A stretch of 19,176 nt of DNA from an uncultured Christensenella sp. (GTDB lineage Bacteria > Bacillota > Clostridia > Christensenellales > UBA1242): assembly GCA_949295755.1 (NCBI GenBank), contig CASFMG010000122.1:1-19176 (forward strand), given 5' to 3'. The position numbers and the translations under genes are program-made. Positions 7,033-14,696 of the stretch are shown one piece after another. Each line of letters starts with the position of its first letter. Within the stretch, counting starts at the first letter, position 1. The notes under the pieces were generated by a model. That model had not been told where the DNA came from, did no database searches, and saw nothing but the letters and a program-made list of their open reading frames with translations.

Positions 7033-8017
7033 TAAATATTTCTCCTATTTTTTTACTTTCTTGTTCAGATAAAGGAATAAAACCATTATCTATACAAGTT
7101 TTCAAGTTGTTATCTTCCCAGTATTGCAATACATTGTAATCACTATTAAAATTGACATACTCTGCATTTTGCAAATGTGGGTTATACTTTACAGAACACA
7201 AATCTGTAATTGTTTTTGGTGACTCAAAATCTGCACCGACAAGTCGTTCAACTACTGCTGGAACATTAAGATTAGAAGAATAATAAAATCTCTTTTTAAA
7301 AATTTCAGTCGAACCTAGTGCTTTCTCTACATACTTTTTAACATAACTGTTACATCTTTCTCTGCTTGCAATTCGTGTTGCTGTTGTAAAACCATATGTA
7401 AATGTCGTTATGTTATATACAGGAAGTCCGTCGGTGTCGGTTAGTTCGTGGTCATTTTTTGTTTGTTCAAAAAATGCTTTGCTTGCAATTTTATTTTTGT
7501 ATCTTGCCCACGAACAACAAACCTTACCACTGTTTTCAAGCCCTAACTGTTTTGTACTAATTCCATTGATAAGCAAATGAAAATGTATACAATTATCTTC
7601 ATGTCTTTCAGGAAAGCACATATACCCAAGTGTAGGGAATTGCTTTTTCATGTTATTGATATACTTTTGGTATGCATTAAAGACTTGTAAATCATCTGTT
7701 CTATCAATTCGTTCTTTATCGAAAGTGAGTGTACAGAACCAGTCAAAGTCATTCATAGAGAGAAGCATATTCATTAAAATTTTTGTTCTTCTAAGTGAAG
7801 CATTCATTGAATTTAGCACTTCACTTTTTTTGTATGTACTTACTTCACCAGTTTCAGTGTTTAGTTTATATCTTATTCCGTCAATATCTATTGGACTACT
7901 TTTCTTTTCTACTTGTTTATTAGACTTGAAATACAAAGATGTTAAAGTTTTTTCTCTGTAAATTCTGTCTTTTTGAAACAAGTAATAGGCAGTTTTTTGT
8001 TGTTGCATATTCTCCAT
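7019..8017 (-). CDS. Rolling-circle replication initiator (HUH endonuclease)
   Basis: 332 aa. Motif 1 FCTLTFD (residues 94-100), the metal-binding HUH motif as HFH (145-147) and a catalytic tyrosine motif SYVKKYV (Y225 and Y229) are in the order and spacing of phage and plasmid Rep proteins. It should nick the double-strand origin, stay covalently linked to the 5' end and drive rolling-circle synthesis of phage ssDNA. I choose ATG 8017 (MENMQQQ) because AGGAG lies 5 nt before it. The longer frame to 8089 would read through a hairpin and lacks a ribosome binding site. A hairpin-rich region likely holding the origin lies just upstream. Confidence 0.9.
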   Translation of the reverse strand: MENMQQQKTAYYLFQKDRIYREKTLTSLYFKSNKQVEKKSSPIDIDGIRYKLNTETGEVSTYKKSEVLNSMNASLRRTKILMNMLLSMNDFDWFCTLTFDKERIDRTDDLQVFNAYQKYINNMKKQFPTLGYMCFPERHEDNCIHFHLLINGISTKQLGLENSGKVCCSWARYKNKIASKAFFEQTKNDHELTDTDGLPVYNITTFTYGFTTATRIASRERCNSYVKKYVEKALGSTEIFKKRFYYSSNLNVPAVVERLVGADFESPKTITDLCSVKYNPHLQNAEYVNFNSDYNVLQYWEDNNLKTCIDNGFIPLSEQESKKIGEIFNEKS

Positions 8018-8038
8018 AAAAACTCCTATTTTTAAAAA

Positions 8039-8067
8039 ATCATTCCGTTGAGTGTTACTATTGTCAA
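8039..8067 (-). promoter_or_regulatory. Promoter of rep with the -35 in a hairpin loop
   Basis: Minus-strand TTGACA (8067-8062), 17-bp spacer, AATGAT (8044-8039, weak -10), ending about 20 nt before the rep ATG. The -35 sits in the 12-nt loop of a 10-bp inverted repeat (8050-8081), an arrangement that could allow autoregulation or activity on folded single-stranded DNA. Confidence 0.45.
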
Positions 8068-8329
8068 GTAGAGTAACACTCTCGCACAAGGCAGGGACAA
8101 GCCCACTGCCTTTGTGCGAAAATGCTTGAGTATTAACTCATACATTATTTGTGGACGCTGTCCACACCTGCAAGGAGCAACGCCCCTTGACCCAAGTATC
8201 ACTCGCCGTTGGGCGTCAATTCCCCAAAGAATGGGAAATTGAAGCGGAGAGTGTATTCGCTTGTAATCTTGTCAAGGGAGCGAATTTATTTCCCGCAGGG
8301 CATAAAACTCGCTCTTTTTCCTTGACAAG
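8050..8329. other. Hairpin-rich, relatively GC-rich intergenic region: candidate replication origin and packaging signal
   Basis: No convincing gene lies here. Going right: 10-bp stem gagtgttact/agtaacactc (8050-8081); 12-bp stem cgcacaaggcag with one bulge (8083-8118); tgagt/actca (8127-8140); gtggac-gct-gtccac (8151-8165); cgcc-gttg-ggcg; and a large inverted repeat cttgtcaagg...ccttgacaag (8268-8277 / 8320-8329) with inner arms gagcga/tcgctc. It lies upstream of rep and directly after the 110-aa gene. Inovirus and rolling-circle plasmid origins and packaging signals are hairpins of this kind; which hairpin has which role is not decided. Confidence 0.6.
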
Positions 8330-8330
8330 T

Positions 8331-8663
8331 TTACTTCGCTTGCTTCCGTTTCTTCTTCGACTTATTACAAAGCCGTTGTTGTTTTAATGTTTCTTTTTTA
8401 TCAGCCTCATACAGGGGTCTAAGCCCAGAAAAATAAATTTTTAGTTTCTGAAAAATGCCAAGTTCAAAGCCCTTTTCTTGAAGATATAGCAAGTTATATA
8501 TTTCAATTTCTTTAAACTTTTTCTTTAAATTAGCGTAGATATATTTATCTATTTTTTTTAAGAATTTTTTATCAATAAAATCTTCTGTATCAAGAGTATG
8601 TGACCAAGTTGCCGAAAACTCATCAAGAGTTTTGTTTATAAGTTCATTCTTTTTAAAATCCAT
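8331..8663 (-). CDS. 110-aa basic phage protein of unknown function
   Basis: A soluble, helical protein with a very basic C-terminus (KQQRLCNKSKKKRKQ). Its ATG overlaps the stop of the zot-like gene (TAATG), so it is translationally coupled to the assembly ATPase. The frame ends two bases before the large inverted repeat of the origin-like region. No motif is recognised. Because inovirus assembly needs a cytoplasmic partner that recognises the packaging hairpin, and the tail is basic, a DNA-handling role is conceivable but is only inference. Confidence 0.7.
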   Translation of the reverse strand: MDFKKNELINKTLDEFSATWSHTLDTEDFIDKKFLKKIDKYIYANLKKKFKEIEIYNLLYLQEKGFELGIFQKLKIYFSGLRPLYEADKKETLKQQRLCNKSKKKRKQAK

Positions 8664-9481
8664 TATCTCGATGTTCTCCTTTGATAAAAGTTTTCTGGCA
8701 ACTCGTCGTCATTTTCTTCCAAGTACTTGATATAACCTTGAATTGTATTTTCTGTTGGTTCTGACTCGTTATAATCAATATCTTCATCCAAATGACCGTC
8801 ATAAAATTTAGGTTTGCAGGACTGACTGTCATAACAATCAAAAACATTATAATCTGCTGTAACTTCTTCTTCCACATAACATTCTTTATCTTTCTTGCCA
8901 GATGACATATATCTATCAAAAAGACTGCTATTTTCAATCTTTCTTATCTTCCAAATCATTTTAAGAATTTTGCCTTGTTTATCTGTATGGACTGTAAGTT
9001 TTACAATCTCTATAAACTGTGCAAGTTCTCGAATATTGACATCTATAAGCATTGGTCTTTGTGTGTCTAGATAGATATCTAAATTGTTATGACCGTGTTG
9101 CTCATACCACCTAGATTGCCACTCAGGGAAGTACATTGACATCCGACTATTAAGATATTTTTGTGCTTCGGTTATGCCGATGCATTCATAAGGCAGATTA
9201 AAATGTGTTTTTACAAACTTATTTTTAAAACCCAATCTATATGGATTGATTAAACGGCTAAATCTAGGACTATACCTAAACTTTTTGCCAATTATTTCAT
9301 AGTTACTACTTACGCAGTGTAAAGGTATAGTCCTTATGTTTTTAAATCCGTTTGCTTGCTTGTCCAAAAGTTCAGTTTGCATTTTTCTATTACGCTGTCG
9401 ATTAAACATATTCTGGACTAACATATGTGTCATATAGCAGGTTTTACCTGTCCGTGGCGGTGCAAATATTATGATTATCAT
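8663..9481 (-). CDS. Zot-type filamentous phage assembly ATPase (pI-like)
   Basis: 272 aa. The N-terminal Walker A is APPRTGKT (residues 7-14). A hydrophobic strand with acidic end and the LDTQRPMLIDVNIREL block then correspond to the Walker B/sensor region of Zot (gene I) proteins, which power extrusion of filamentous virions through the inner membrane. The C-terminal ~80 residues are acidic. Unlike Ff pI, I see no clear transmembrane helix, so membrane attachment may depend on a partner. The gene follows the adsorption-like protein after 18 bp and overlaps the 110-aa gene. The ribosome binding site is weak (GGATT about 10 nt upstream), so coupling to the upstream gene is likely. Confidence 0.9.
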   Translation of the reverse strand: MIIIIFAPPRTGKTCYMTHMLVQNMFNRQRNRKMQTELLDKQANGFKNIRTIPLHCVSSNYEIIGKKFRYSPRFSRLINPYRLGFKNKFVKTHFNLPYECIGITEAQKYLNSRMSMYFPEWQSRWYEQHGHNNLDIYLDTQRPMLIDVNIRELAQFIEIVKLTVHTDKQGKILKMIWKIRKIENSSLFDRYMSSGKKDKECYVEEEVTADYNVFDCYDSQSCKPKFYDGHLDEDIDYNESEPTENTIQGYIKYLEENDDELPENFYQRRTSR

Positions 9482-9499
9482 TCTACTGAATCCAAAAAA

Positions 9500-11821
9500 T
9501 TAAAATGTAATAACATATTGGGCAGAACCATTTGAATAATAATAATTTTCACCATCAGTCCAAATGTAATCAGCATCTAAATCAACAAAATCACCACTCC
9601 AAGTTACTTCTGACCAAGTTTGAGTTTCTATATTTAAAACATATTGATATGAACCTAAAAATTCTGAATAAGATGAATAATAAATTTCATAACCATTTGA
9701 CCAAATATCCCGACCATTAAATGTAGTATTCTCATCTATTGGAAATTGAAATTCAATTTCAGTCCAAGTCAATGTATTAGAATCAAATATTTTTGTCCAT
9801 TTTGAAATAGAGTAATATGTATTAATTCCATCTGACCAAATACTTAGTCCATTAAATTGATTTAAATCATTATTATTATTTAAACCAGAAAAACTAATTG
9901 ATGTCCAAGTATGAGAATCAATGTCCAATTTAAAACAATAATCCCTTCTACCTGAATAGTAATAATTCTCACCATCAGTCCAAATATAACGACCTTCTGG
10001 TTTAGACAAATCACCATTCCAAATCATCTCATTCCAAGTATTAGTTTCAGTATCTAGTACATATTGATAGATGCCAGAAGAATAATAATATTGTTGGCCA
10101 TCAGTCCAAATATTATATCCTTTAAATTCATTAAAACCATTCCAAGTCATTATATTCCAAGTTTTAGTGTTTTTATCTAAAACATATTGGTCAGAACCAT
10201 TTGAATAATAATAAGAATCTCCAATATTCCAAACATTACTTCCATCAAATTCGTTCAAACCATTCCAGGTCATTACTTCCCATGTTCTAGATAAAAATAC
10301 AGAAATAAATGTTGTATTTTCTATAATTTCATAATTATTTACATCTATTTCATCAACACCATTTATACTCCAATACTTAAATATATTACCACCATCAACT
10401 GGTATTTCTGGAACTTCAGCATAACCATTTTCAACCACTATTTGATGGTCATATTCTTCATCGTCGACCATAAAAATTACATCATAGTATTTTGTTATAT
10501 CAGCAATAAATGTTGTATCAGCATAAATTGGCTGTGTTGTTACATCTACAATTACACCATTTAATGTCCATCCATTAAATACAACATATGTAGTACTAGA
10601 AATTTCAACATTTGTTGCACAATTGCCGTTTCTTATTGTTTGTGTAGATTTTATTACTCCATCACGCATAAATGTTACTGTATGTAATTTCGTAAACACA
10701 GCAGTATATGTTACATTTTGCGTTACTTCTTTACTATCTACATCGACAACAATATTGCCATTTATAGCCCAACCGTCAAACTCGTAGCCAGCCTTTGATG
10801 GAGCACTTGGAAGTGTTGCAAAACCATTTTCAGTAACTACTTGACTGTCATATTCTGCGTTATCTACAATAAATTTAACATCATATTTCTTTGTTACATT
10901 TGCAACAAATTTTGTATTTGTATTTACTGGATATGTAGACAAATCAACTTGCTCATTATTAACTGTCCAATAATTAAATATAACATAATCAGTAGATGTT
11001 GGAGTTGTTACAGAAGCATATGCACCTTTGGACAATATCTGAATAGAGTAAACACTACCATTAAATTCAAAAGTAGCAACAACTTGCTCACCACTTTCTA
11101 AACTTGCAATATATTGTTCATAATAAGCAATAGATTTTTCTAGTTCCGCAATTTTAGAATTTAAAGCACTAACAACACTAGAATTATCTCCAACTTGTCC
11201 AAGCAAATCATTTACTTGATTGTTTAAACTAACTATTTGTGTATTTAAACTTGAAATTAAAGTTGCGTTATTTTCATTTGTTAATTGTAACTGCGTGTTC
11301 AAATTACGCAAACTTGTTATTGTAGTATTTAATTGTTCAATTTCATCAGTGTAATCTTCATTACTATTTTGTAATTTTTGTATTTGTGTCTGTAATGAAG
11401 AAATTGTTTTTTCATTTTCTGTGATAATTGCACTATTTGTTGTATTAGTTTCTTCAAGACTATTTACTTGTTCTTGAAGTTCATCTCTAACATTTTGCAA
11501 ATTATCTATCTGAGTTTGTTTATCTTTATTGTTATTTGTTAAAACAGTTATTTGACTATTTAACTGTGATATTTGGTCTGTTTGTGTTGTTATTGTATCA
11601 CGATAACTGTTTATAAGTTCTTCATATTCAGCCTTATTTTCTAGGGCGGTATTATAACCATCGTTGTATGCATTATTTATATCTTCCTGTGTATATATAC
11701 CAGTGCCAGAAATTCCTTCTTCAACCTTGTTGAAGTTTATAATGCACCAAACAATTACAAATACAAAAGCACAAGCAAACAACAAACTAAATATTATACT
11801 TAATACTTTTTTTGTACTCAT
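9500..11821 (-). CDS. Membrane-anchored coiled-coil / beta-propeller protein, probable phage adsorption protein
   Basis: 773 aa. Residues 1-4 are cytoplasmic and 6-29 form one membrane segment. Residues ~60-243 are a long, Gln/Asn/Leu-rich coiled coil. About 248-510 hold four InlB B-repeat/Listeria-Bacteroides-like units (for example KAGYEFDGWAINGNIV, then YTAVF). About 512-773 hold six kelch-like repeats starting TWEVMTWNG, TWNIMTWNG, TWNEMIWNG, TWTSISFSG, TWTEIEFQF and TWSEVTWSG, with YYYSNGS turns: a six-bladed propeller whose last strand can close with the first. Its position before zot is that of the Ff gene III adsorption protein. I infer a stalked receptor-binding virion tip, anchored at the N-terminus rather than the C-terminus as in Ff pIII. 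A good ribosome binding site (AAGGAG, 6 nt) supports the start. Confidence 0.8.
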   Translation of the reverse strand: MSTKKVLSIIFSLLFACAFVFVIVWCIINFNKVEEGISGTGIYTQEDINNAYNDGYNTALENKAEYEELINSYRDTITTQTDQISQLNSQITVLTNNNKDKQTQIDNLQNVRDELQEQVNSLEETNTTNSAIITENEKTISSLQTQIQKLQNSNEDYTDEIEQLNTTITSLRNLNTQLQLTNENNATLISSLNTQIVSLNNQVNDLLGQVGDNSSVVSALNSKIAELEKSIAYYEQYIASLESGEQVVATFEFNGSVYSIQILSKGAYASVTTPTSTDYVIFNYWTVNNEQVDLSTYPVNTNTKFVANVTKKYDVKFIVDNAEYDSQVVTENGFATLPSAPSKAGYEFDGWAINGNIVVDVDSKEVTQNVTYTAVFTKLHTVTFMRDGVIKSTQTIRNGNCATNVEISSTTYVVFNGWTLNGVIVDVTTQPIYADTTFIADITKYYDVIFMVDDEEYDHQIVVENGYAEVPEIPVDGGNIFKYWSINGVDEIDVNNYEIIENTTFISVFLSRTWEVMTWNGLNEFDGSNVWNIGDSYYYSNGSDQYVLDKNTKTWNIMTWNGFNEFKGYNIWTDGQQYYYSSGIYQYVLDTETNTWNEMIWNGDLSKPEGRYIWTDGENYYYSGRRDYCFKLDIDSHTWTSISFSGLNNNNDLNQFNGLSIWSDGINTYYSISKWTKIFDSNTLTWTEIEFQFPIDENTTFNGRDIWSNGYEIYYSSYSEFLGSYQYVLNIETQTWSEVTWSGDFVDLDADYIWTDGENYYYSNGSAQYVITF

Positions 11822-11831
11822 TTTCTTCTCC

Positions 11832-12344
11832 TTATAAAATTTCTATTACTTTAAGTCTTATTCCATTGTCAGCGAAATATTGTTCAAGATAACTCGCGTT
11901 ATCATTTCCAATAGTTGTCAATGTAAGTTGTGTTTTATTGCTTAAAAACTTAATGGATATTTGCATAACTGCGTTTTTTAATAATTCTCCATTGGTGTCA
12001 TAAAAATCTATTGTAAAAGTTGTAAATACAGAGCCTGCATTTATATCACTATTGATTAGAATATAATCATTTAACACAACTTGGTAAGTTTTATCTTTAC
12101 CATTAAAGTCATCAACTTTTAATAGTTCTTTATCAAAAGTGTAAGTATCAGTTTCGTCATAAATGTCATGATAAAACACAACACTTGTAGCAGAATAGTT
12201 AAAATTTTCTTGACTAAATTGATTACTTATATCTATTGAACCATTGACATAACTTTCTGCCTTAACTTCTTTATACAATTCAATTCCGCAAAATACACCT
12301 GCAACAATGAAAATAAAGCAAATTAGATATGTATACCATTTCAT
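11832..12344 (-). CDS. Exported 170-aa phage protein, putative minor virion protein
   Basis: An N-terminal hydrophobic segment (residues 4-21, YTYLICFIFIVAGVFCGIELY) serves as signal anchor. A beta-rich, soluble extracytoplasmic domain without cysteines follows. The ATG overlaps the stop of the 457-aa gene by 4 nt with GGAGG 7 nt upstream, and the next gene starts 10 bp downstream, so it belongs to the late operon. Not recognised by sequence. Position between coat genes and the adsorption protein suggests a minor structural or assembly protein. Confidence 0.75.
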   Translation of the reverse strand: MKWYTYLICFIFIVAGVFCGIELYKEVKAESYVNGSIDISNQFSQENFNYSATSVVFYHDIYDETDTYTFDKELLKVDDFNGKDKTYQVVLNDYILINSDINAGSVFTTFTIDFYDTNGELLKNAVMQISIKFLSNKTQLTLTTIGNDNASYLEQYFADNGIRLKVIEIL

Positions 12345-13714
12345 AGAACCACCTCCACATATTCGTTATTTATTGCATTTTCAGCAAAATCTAGGGTAAT
12401 TCCATTAGAATATTTCAAAGTTTGAAGTTGTGTATCATATAAAGCCTTATCTAAAAGATATAATGTCTGAGAATTGCCAGTTATTGTTAGAGTATCAATC
12501 TCAAAGTTTTCAAAAGCGTTATAGTCAAGGCCAACAACATTGATATTATTATCTTTCAAATAATCAGACTGTAAGTCTATATTTACAAATACCTTTGTTC
12601 TTGGCATATCTGCAAATAATTGTTTTAATTCCATATTTAGTGACAAGAAATAGCCCTTGTATGTATCACTATATCTGTAAGAATAATCATTTTCGTTAAG
12701 AGTATACACAACTCTTTCTTGCCAATAGGTAGTATCAACAGGGTCATCAACATTGTAACTAGAATCACCATTTATTGAACCAAAAAATGACTGAGTGCTG
12801 CTTTTCGCACCATTTTCGTCATAATGAAATTTTAGGACAGAATATGTTTTTATAATATCTGTTACATCATCGGTTTTGAATTTACCAGTTTCAACATCAT
12901 ACTCACGAATTGAAAACAAAGAAGATAAATCAACGGTTATATAGTAGTCTCCATAACCAGCACTATTTGTTTTAATCGCATTCATACAAGACTGAAACAA
13001 TGAGCCATAAGTATAATAATAACGATTATATTTTTCACCAACTTTCCAACCTATACCAAAAATATTACGGACATCTCCAATGTCCTTATCAAAATATTTA
13101 TCAAGTGCAATTGAAAAAGCCCTGTCATCAATTTTTATAATAAAATTGGTAGAACGTTTTAATTCCGTTGCAATACTTCCGTTATTATTTGTAACCCCAC
13201 TCCAGTTAATACCATTAGTTGAGTCATAATATGTAAAACTTGTATCTACATAATTATTTGCAATCGATACGCTTTGTTCACTAGTGCCATAATAACGGTC
13301 GTTACCAGAATAAAATGTTAATTCTGTATTACCATCCCATGTGTCCAATGGTAAACCTTGATAATCACCAATATATTGCATTCCAGTAGAACGATAATCC
13401 GCAGTGGTAAGTTCATAACTTGTAAAATAATTTAACTTTAATTCTTGTAATTCAATACCATTCTCTTTTGAATTAGAATAATAATTGGCTTCTAAAAAAT
13501 ATCTGTCCTTATAGGCATTGACTTCTTCATCAGATAAATCATCTTCTTTGACAATTTCTTCAACATCAAATCCCACTTGATTATCTATATTATTAACACC
13601 AATTGTTATATCATCAACAAAAAAGTGATAATACCCATAAGCAAGAGAAACGCATATTCCAATTACTGCAAGAAACACCAAACAACAATTACCAATTACT
13701 TTTAATGTTTTCAT
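12341..13714 (-). CDS. Exported 457-aa phage protein, putative structural or adsorption component
   Basis: An N-terminal segment of ~20 hydrophobic residues (8-30, ending LAYGYYHFF) is followed by a large Tyr/Asp/Asn-rich extracellular domain with no coiled coil and no second membrane segment. No domain is recognised. The start is supported by AAAGGAG 5 nt upstream, straight after the terminator that follows the coat genes. It is coupled to the 170-aa gene (ATGA). Being one of three consecutive N-terminally anchored exported proteins, it probably forms part of the virion end or an assembly complex. Confidence 0.75.
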   Translation of the reverse strand: MKTLKVIGNCCLVFLAVIGICVSLAYGYYHFFVDDITIGVNNIDNQVGFDVEEIVKEDDLSDEEVNAYKDRYFLEANYYSNSKENGIELQELKLNYFTSYELTTADYRSTGMQYIGDYQGLPLDTWDGNTELTFYSGNDRYYGTSEQSVSIANNYVDTSFTYYDSTNGINWSGVTNNNGSIATELKRSTNFIIKIDDRAFSIALDKYFDKDIGDVRNIFGIGWKVGEKYNRYYYTYGSLFQSCMNAIKTNSAGYGDYYITVDLSSLFSIREYDVETGKFKTDDVTDIIKTYSVLKFHYDENGAKSSTQSFFGSINGDSSYNVDDPVDTTYWQERVVYTLNENDYSYRYSDTYKGYFLSLNMELKQLFADMPRTKVFVNIDLQSDYLKDNNINVVGLDYNAFENFEIDTLTITGNSQTLYLLDKALYDTQLQTLKYSNGITLDFAENAINNEYVEVVL

Positions 13715-13727
13715 TCATTCTCCTTTT

Positions 13728-13772
13728 AAAAAAAGCACTAAAAGACAGAGAGTTTATCAATTAGTGCTTTTT
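13728..13772 (-). terminator. Strong terminator between coat genes and the minor structural genes
   Basis: A 12-bp perfect stem (aaaaagcactaa 13730-13741 / ttagtgcttttt 13761-13772) is followed on the minus strand by seven T. It lies 5 bp after the 53-aa gene and just before the ribosome binding site of the 457-aa gene. Partial read-through would give many copies of coat protein and few of the tip proteins, as the central terminator does in Ff phages. Confidence 0.85.
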
Positions 13773-13776
13773 AATT

Positions 13777-13938
13777 CTAAACAATGCCATTCCAGCCAAA
13801 GAAATTTATTGCACCAGCAAGCCAAGATATTGCACTGCCTAGCCATTCAAACACTTTGCCTAGAATAGACAACGGCCATGTCCCAAAAAGCACTACTAGT
13901 GCAATGATTAAAATAATCAAAAGTATATGTTTAATCAT
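13777..13938 (-). CDS. 53-aa hydrophobic protein, candidate coat protein
   Basis: A small gene found by reading the frame between the terminator and the 71-aa gene. It starts MIKHILLIILIIALVVLFG, a membrane-spanning stretch. A second amphipathic, Trp-rich helix follows (WPLSILGKVFEWLGSAISW) with a short apolar end. Length and hydrophobicity fit an inovirus coat protein, major or minor (pVIII-, pVII- or pIX-like). AAGG lies 9 nt before the ATG, and the 71-aa gene ends 6 bp upstream. Lack of a cleavable signal peptide favours a minor coat protein, but I cannot decide. Confidence 0.7.
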   Translation of the reverse strand: MIKHILLIILIIALVVLFGTWPLSILGKVFEWLGSAISWLAGAINFFGWNGIV

Positions 13939-13944
13939 AGGACA

Positions 13945-14160
13945 TTACCTTACAATAAGTTTAAGTGCCTCAGTTACTTCATCAACAACTTCTTCGACTT
14001 CTTCACCAGTGGACGCTGTTGTACCAAACCATTCAACAATTTGCTCTCCAAATGTTAAACCATTTGCAGCACAACCAATACCAACTGCTATACAGAATAT
14101 TGCAATTGCAGCAATAACACCAATCAATATTCCAAGTATGAGTTTTCCGTTACCGTACAT
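13945..14160 (-). CDS. 71-aa membrane protein, candidate major coat protein
   Basis: Residues ~6-34 form a long Gly/Ala/Ile-rich hydrophobic segment with GxxxG-like spacing. The segment ends GCAANG, which could also act as a signal sequence. After it comes an acidic amphipathic helix (EEVEEVVDEVTEALKLIV) with a C-terminal Arg. Small size, placement between the ssDNA-binding protein and the strong terminator, and a good ribosome binding site (AAGGAG, 5 nt) make it a good candidate for the abundant capsid protein. The charge order differs from Ff pVIII, where the acidic part precedes the membrane helix. Confidence 0.75.
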   Translation of the reverse strand: MYGNGKLILGILIGVIAAIAIFCIAVGIGCAANGLTFGEQIVEWFGTTASTGEEVEEVVDEVTEALKLIVR

Positions 14161-14171
14161 AAATTCTCCTT

Positions 14172-14489
14172 TTATTTTGTAGTTTCTTTAAGACCAACGC
14201 CCATAGGCTTTGCTCCATAATTAGATACTTCATATCTAACAACAACAGGTGAGTATGCAACAACTTTGTCATATACTGACTTGTCTGCTCTATATTCCAA
14301 TACTGTACTTTGTGCAAAACCTGTATCTTTGTCAAAATCTTCACCAGAAACACATTTTAATATGTATCTATCAGGTTGTGCTGGAACAATTCGACCATCA
14401 CTACTTCTGAACTCGTCTGTTGCTTCCTTAAATATTTTCTCTAAAACAATTCCTTCTTCTTTTATCATTCTTTTAATTGCGTTTGCCAT
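14172..14489 (-). CDS. Putative ssDNA-binding protein (gene V-like), 105 aa
   Basis: A soluble, beta-strand-rich protein of the size of phage gene V proteins, lying just before the coat genes as in Ff phages. Patterns such as RYILKC, STVLEYRADKSVYDKVVAY and VVVRYEV alternate hydrophobic residues as in an OB fold. No residue motif proves DNA binding, so the call rests on size, fold impression and position. I prefer ATG 14489 (MANAIKRM), with AAAAGGAG 10 nt upstream, over ATG 14522, which has no ribosome binding site and would contain that sequence inside the gene. It would coat phage ssDNA for packaging and repress early translation. Confidence 0.6.
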   Translation of the reverse strand: MANAIKRMIKEEGIVLEKIFKEATDEFRSSDGRIVPAQPDRYILKCVSGEDFDKDTGFAQSTVLEYRADKSVYDKVVAYSPVVVRYEVSNYGAKPMGVGLKETTK

Positions 14490-14625
14490 AATCTTAATTC
14501 TCCTTTTATTTGGCTTAACCATAAAATTTTTTTAATCAAATTAAACTATTGATTGTTTGCCTATTACTACATTTTCGTAGGACTTACAGTGTTTTTATTC
14601 AATTTTGAAAAGACGATTGCACATT

Positions 14626-14645
14626 TTGTGTCGACGTCGTCACAA
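14626..14645. promoter_or_regulatory. Imperfect palindrome, possible operator
   Basis: ttgtg-t-cgacgtcg-t-cacaa is symmetric except for one mismatched pair and is GC-richer than its AT-rich surroundings. It lies between the ssDNA-binding protein gene and the promoter of structured RNA 2, a place suited to a repressor or activator site. No binding protein is identified. Confidence 0.4.
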
Positions 14646-14661
14646 TTTTTAAAATAAAGAG

Positions 14662-14690
14662 TTGACAAATAATAAAAAATATTGTACATT
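14662..14690 (+). promoter_or_regulatory. Promoter of structured RNA 2
   Basis: TTGACA (14662-14667), 17-bp spacer, TACATT (14685-14690). It shares TTGACAAAT with the promoter of RNA 1 and also points opposite to the phage genes. Confidence 0.65.
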
Positions 14691-14696
14691 TCAAAT

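Noticed and set aside
8018..8089. Longer N-terminus for Rep (start at 8089)
   Set aside because: It has no Shine-Dalgarno sequence and crosses a hairpin and the likely promoter; ATG 8017 has AGGAG at 5 nt.
8151..8387. Plus-strand open frame of 78 codons across the hairpin-rich region
   Set aside because: It runs through strong inverted repeats and into the antisense of the 110-aa gene, has no ribosome binding site and an odd composition; the region reads better as an origin.
9532..11101. Plus-strand open frames inside the 773-aa gene
   Set aside because: They are antisense shadows of repetitive coding sequence without ribosome binding sites; the minus-strand frame has clear domains.
13784..14182. 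Plus-strand frame of 132 codons opposite the two coat candidates
   Set aside because: It has no ribosome binding site; the minus strand has two short genes with proper ribosome binding sites, membrane segments and a terminator.
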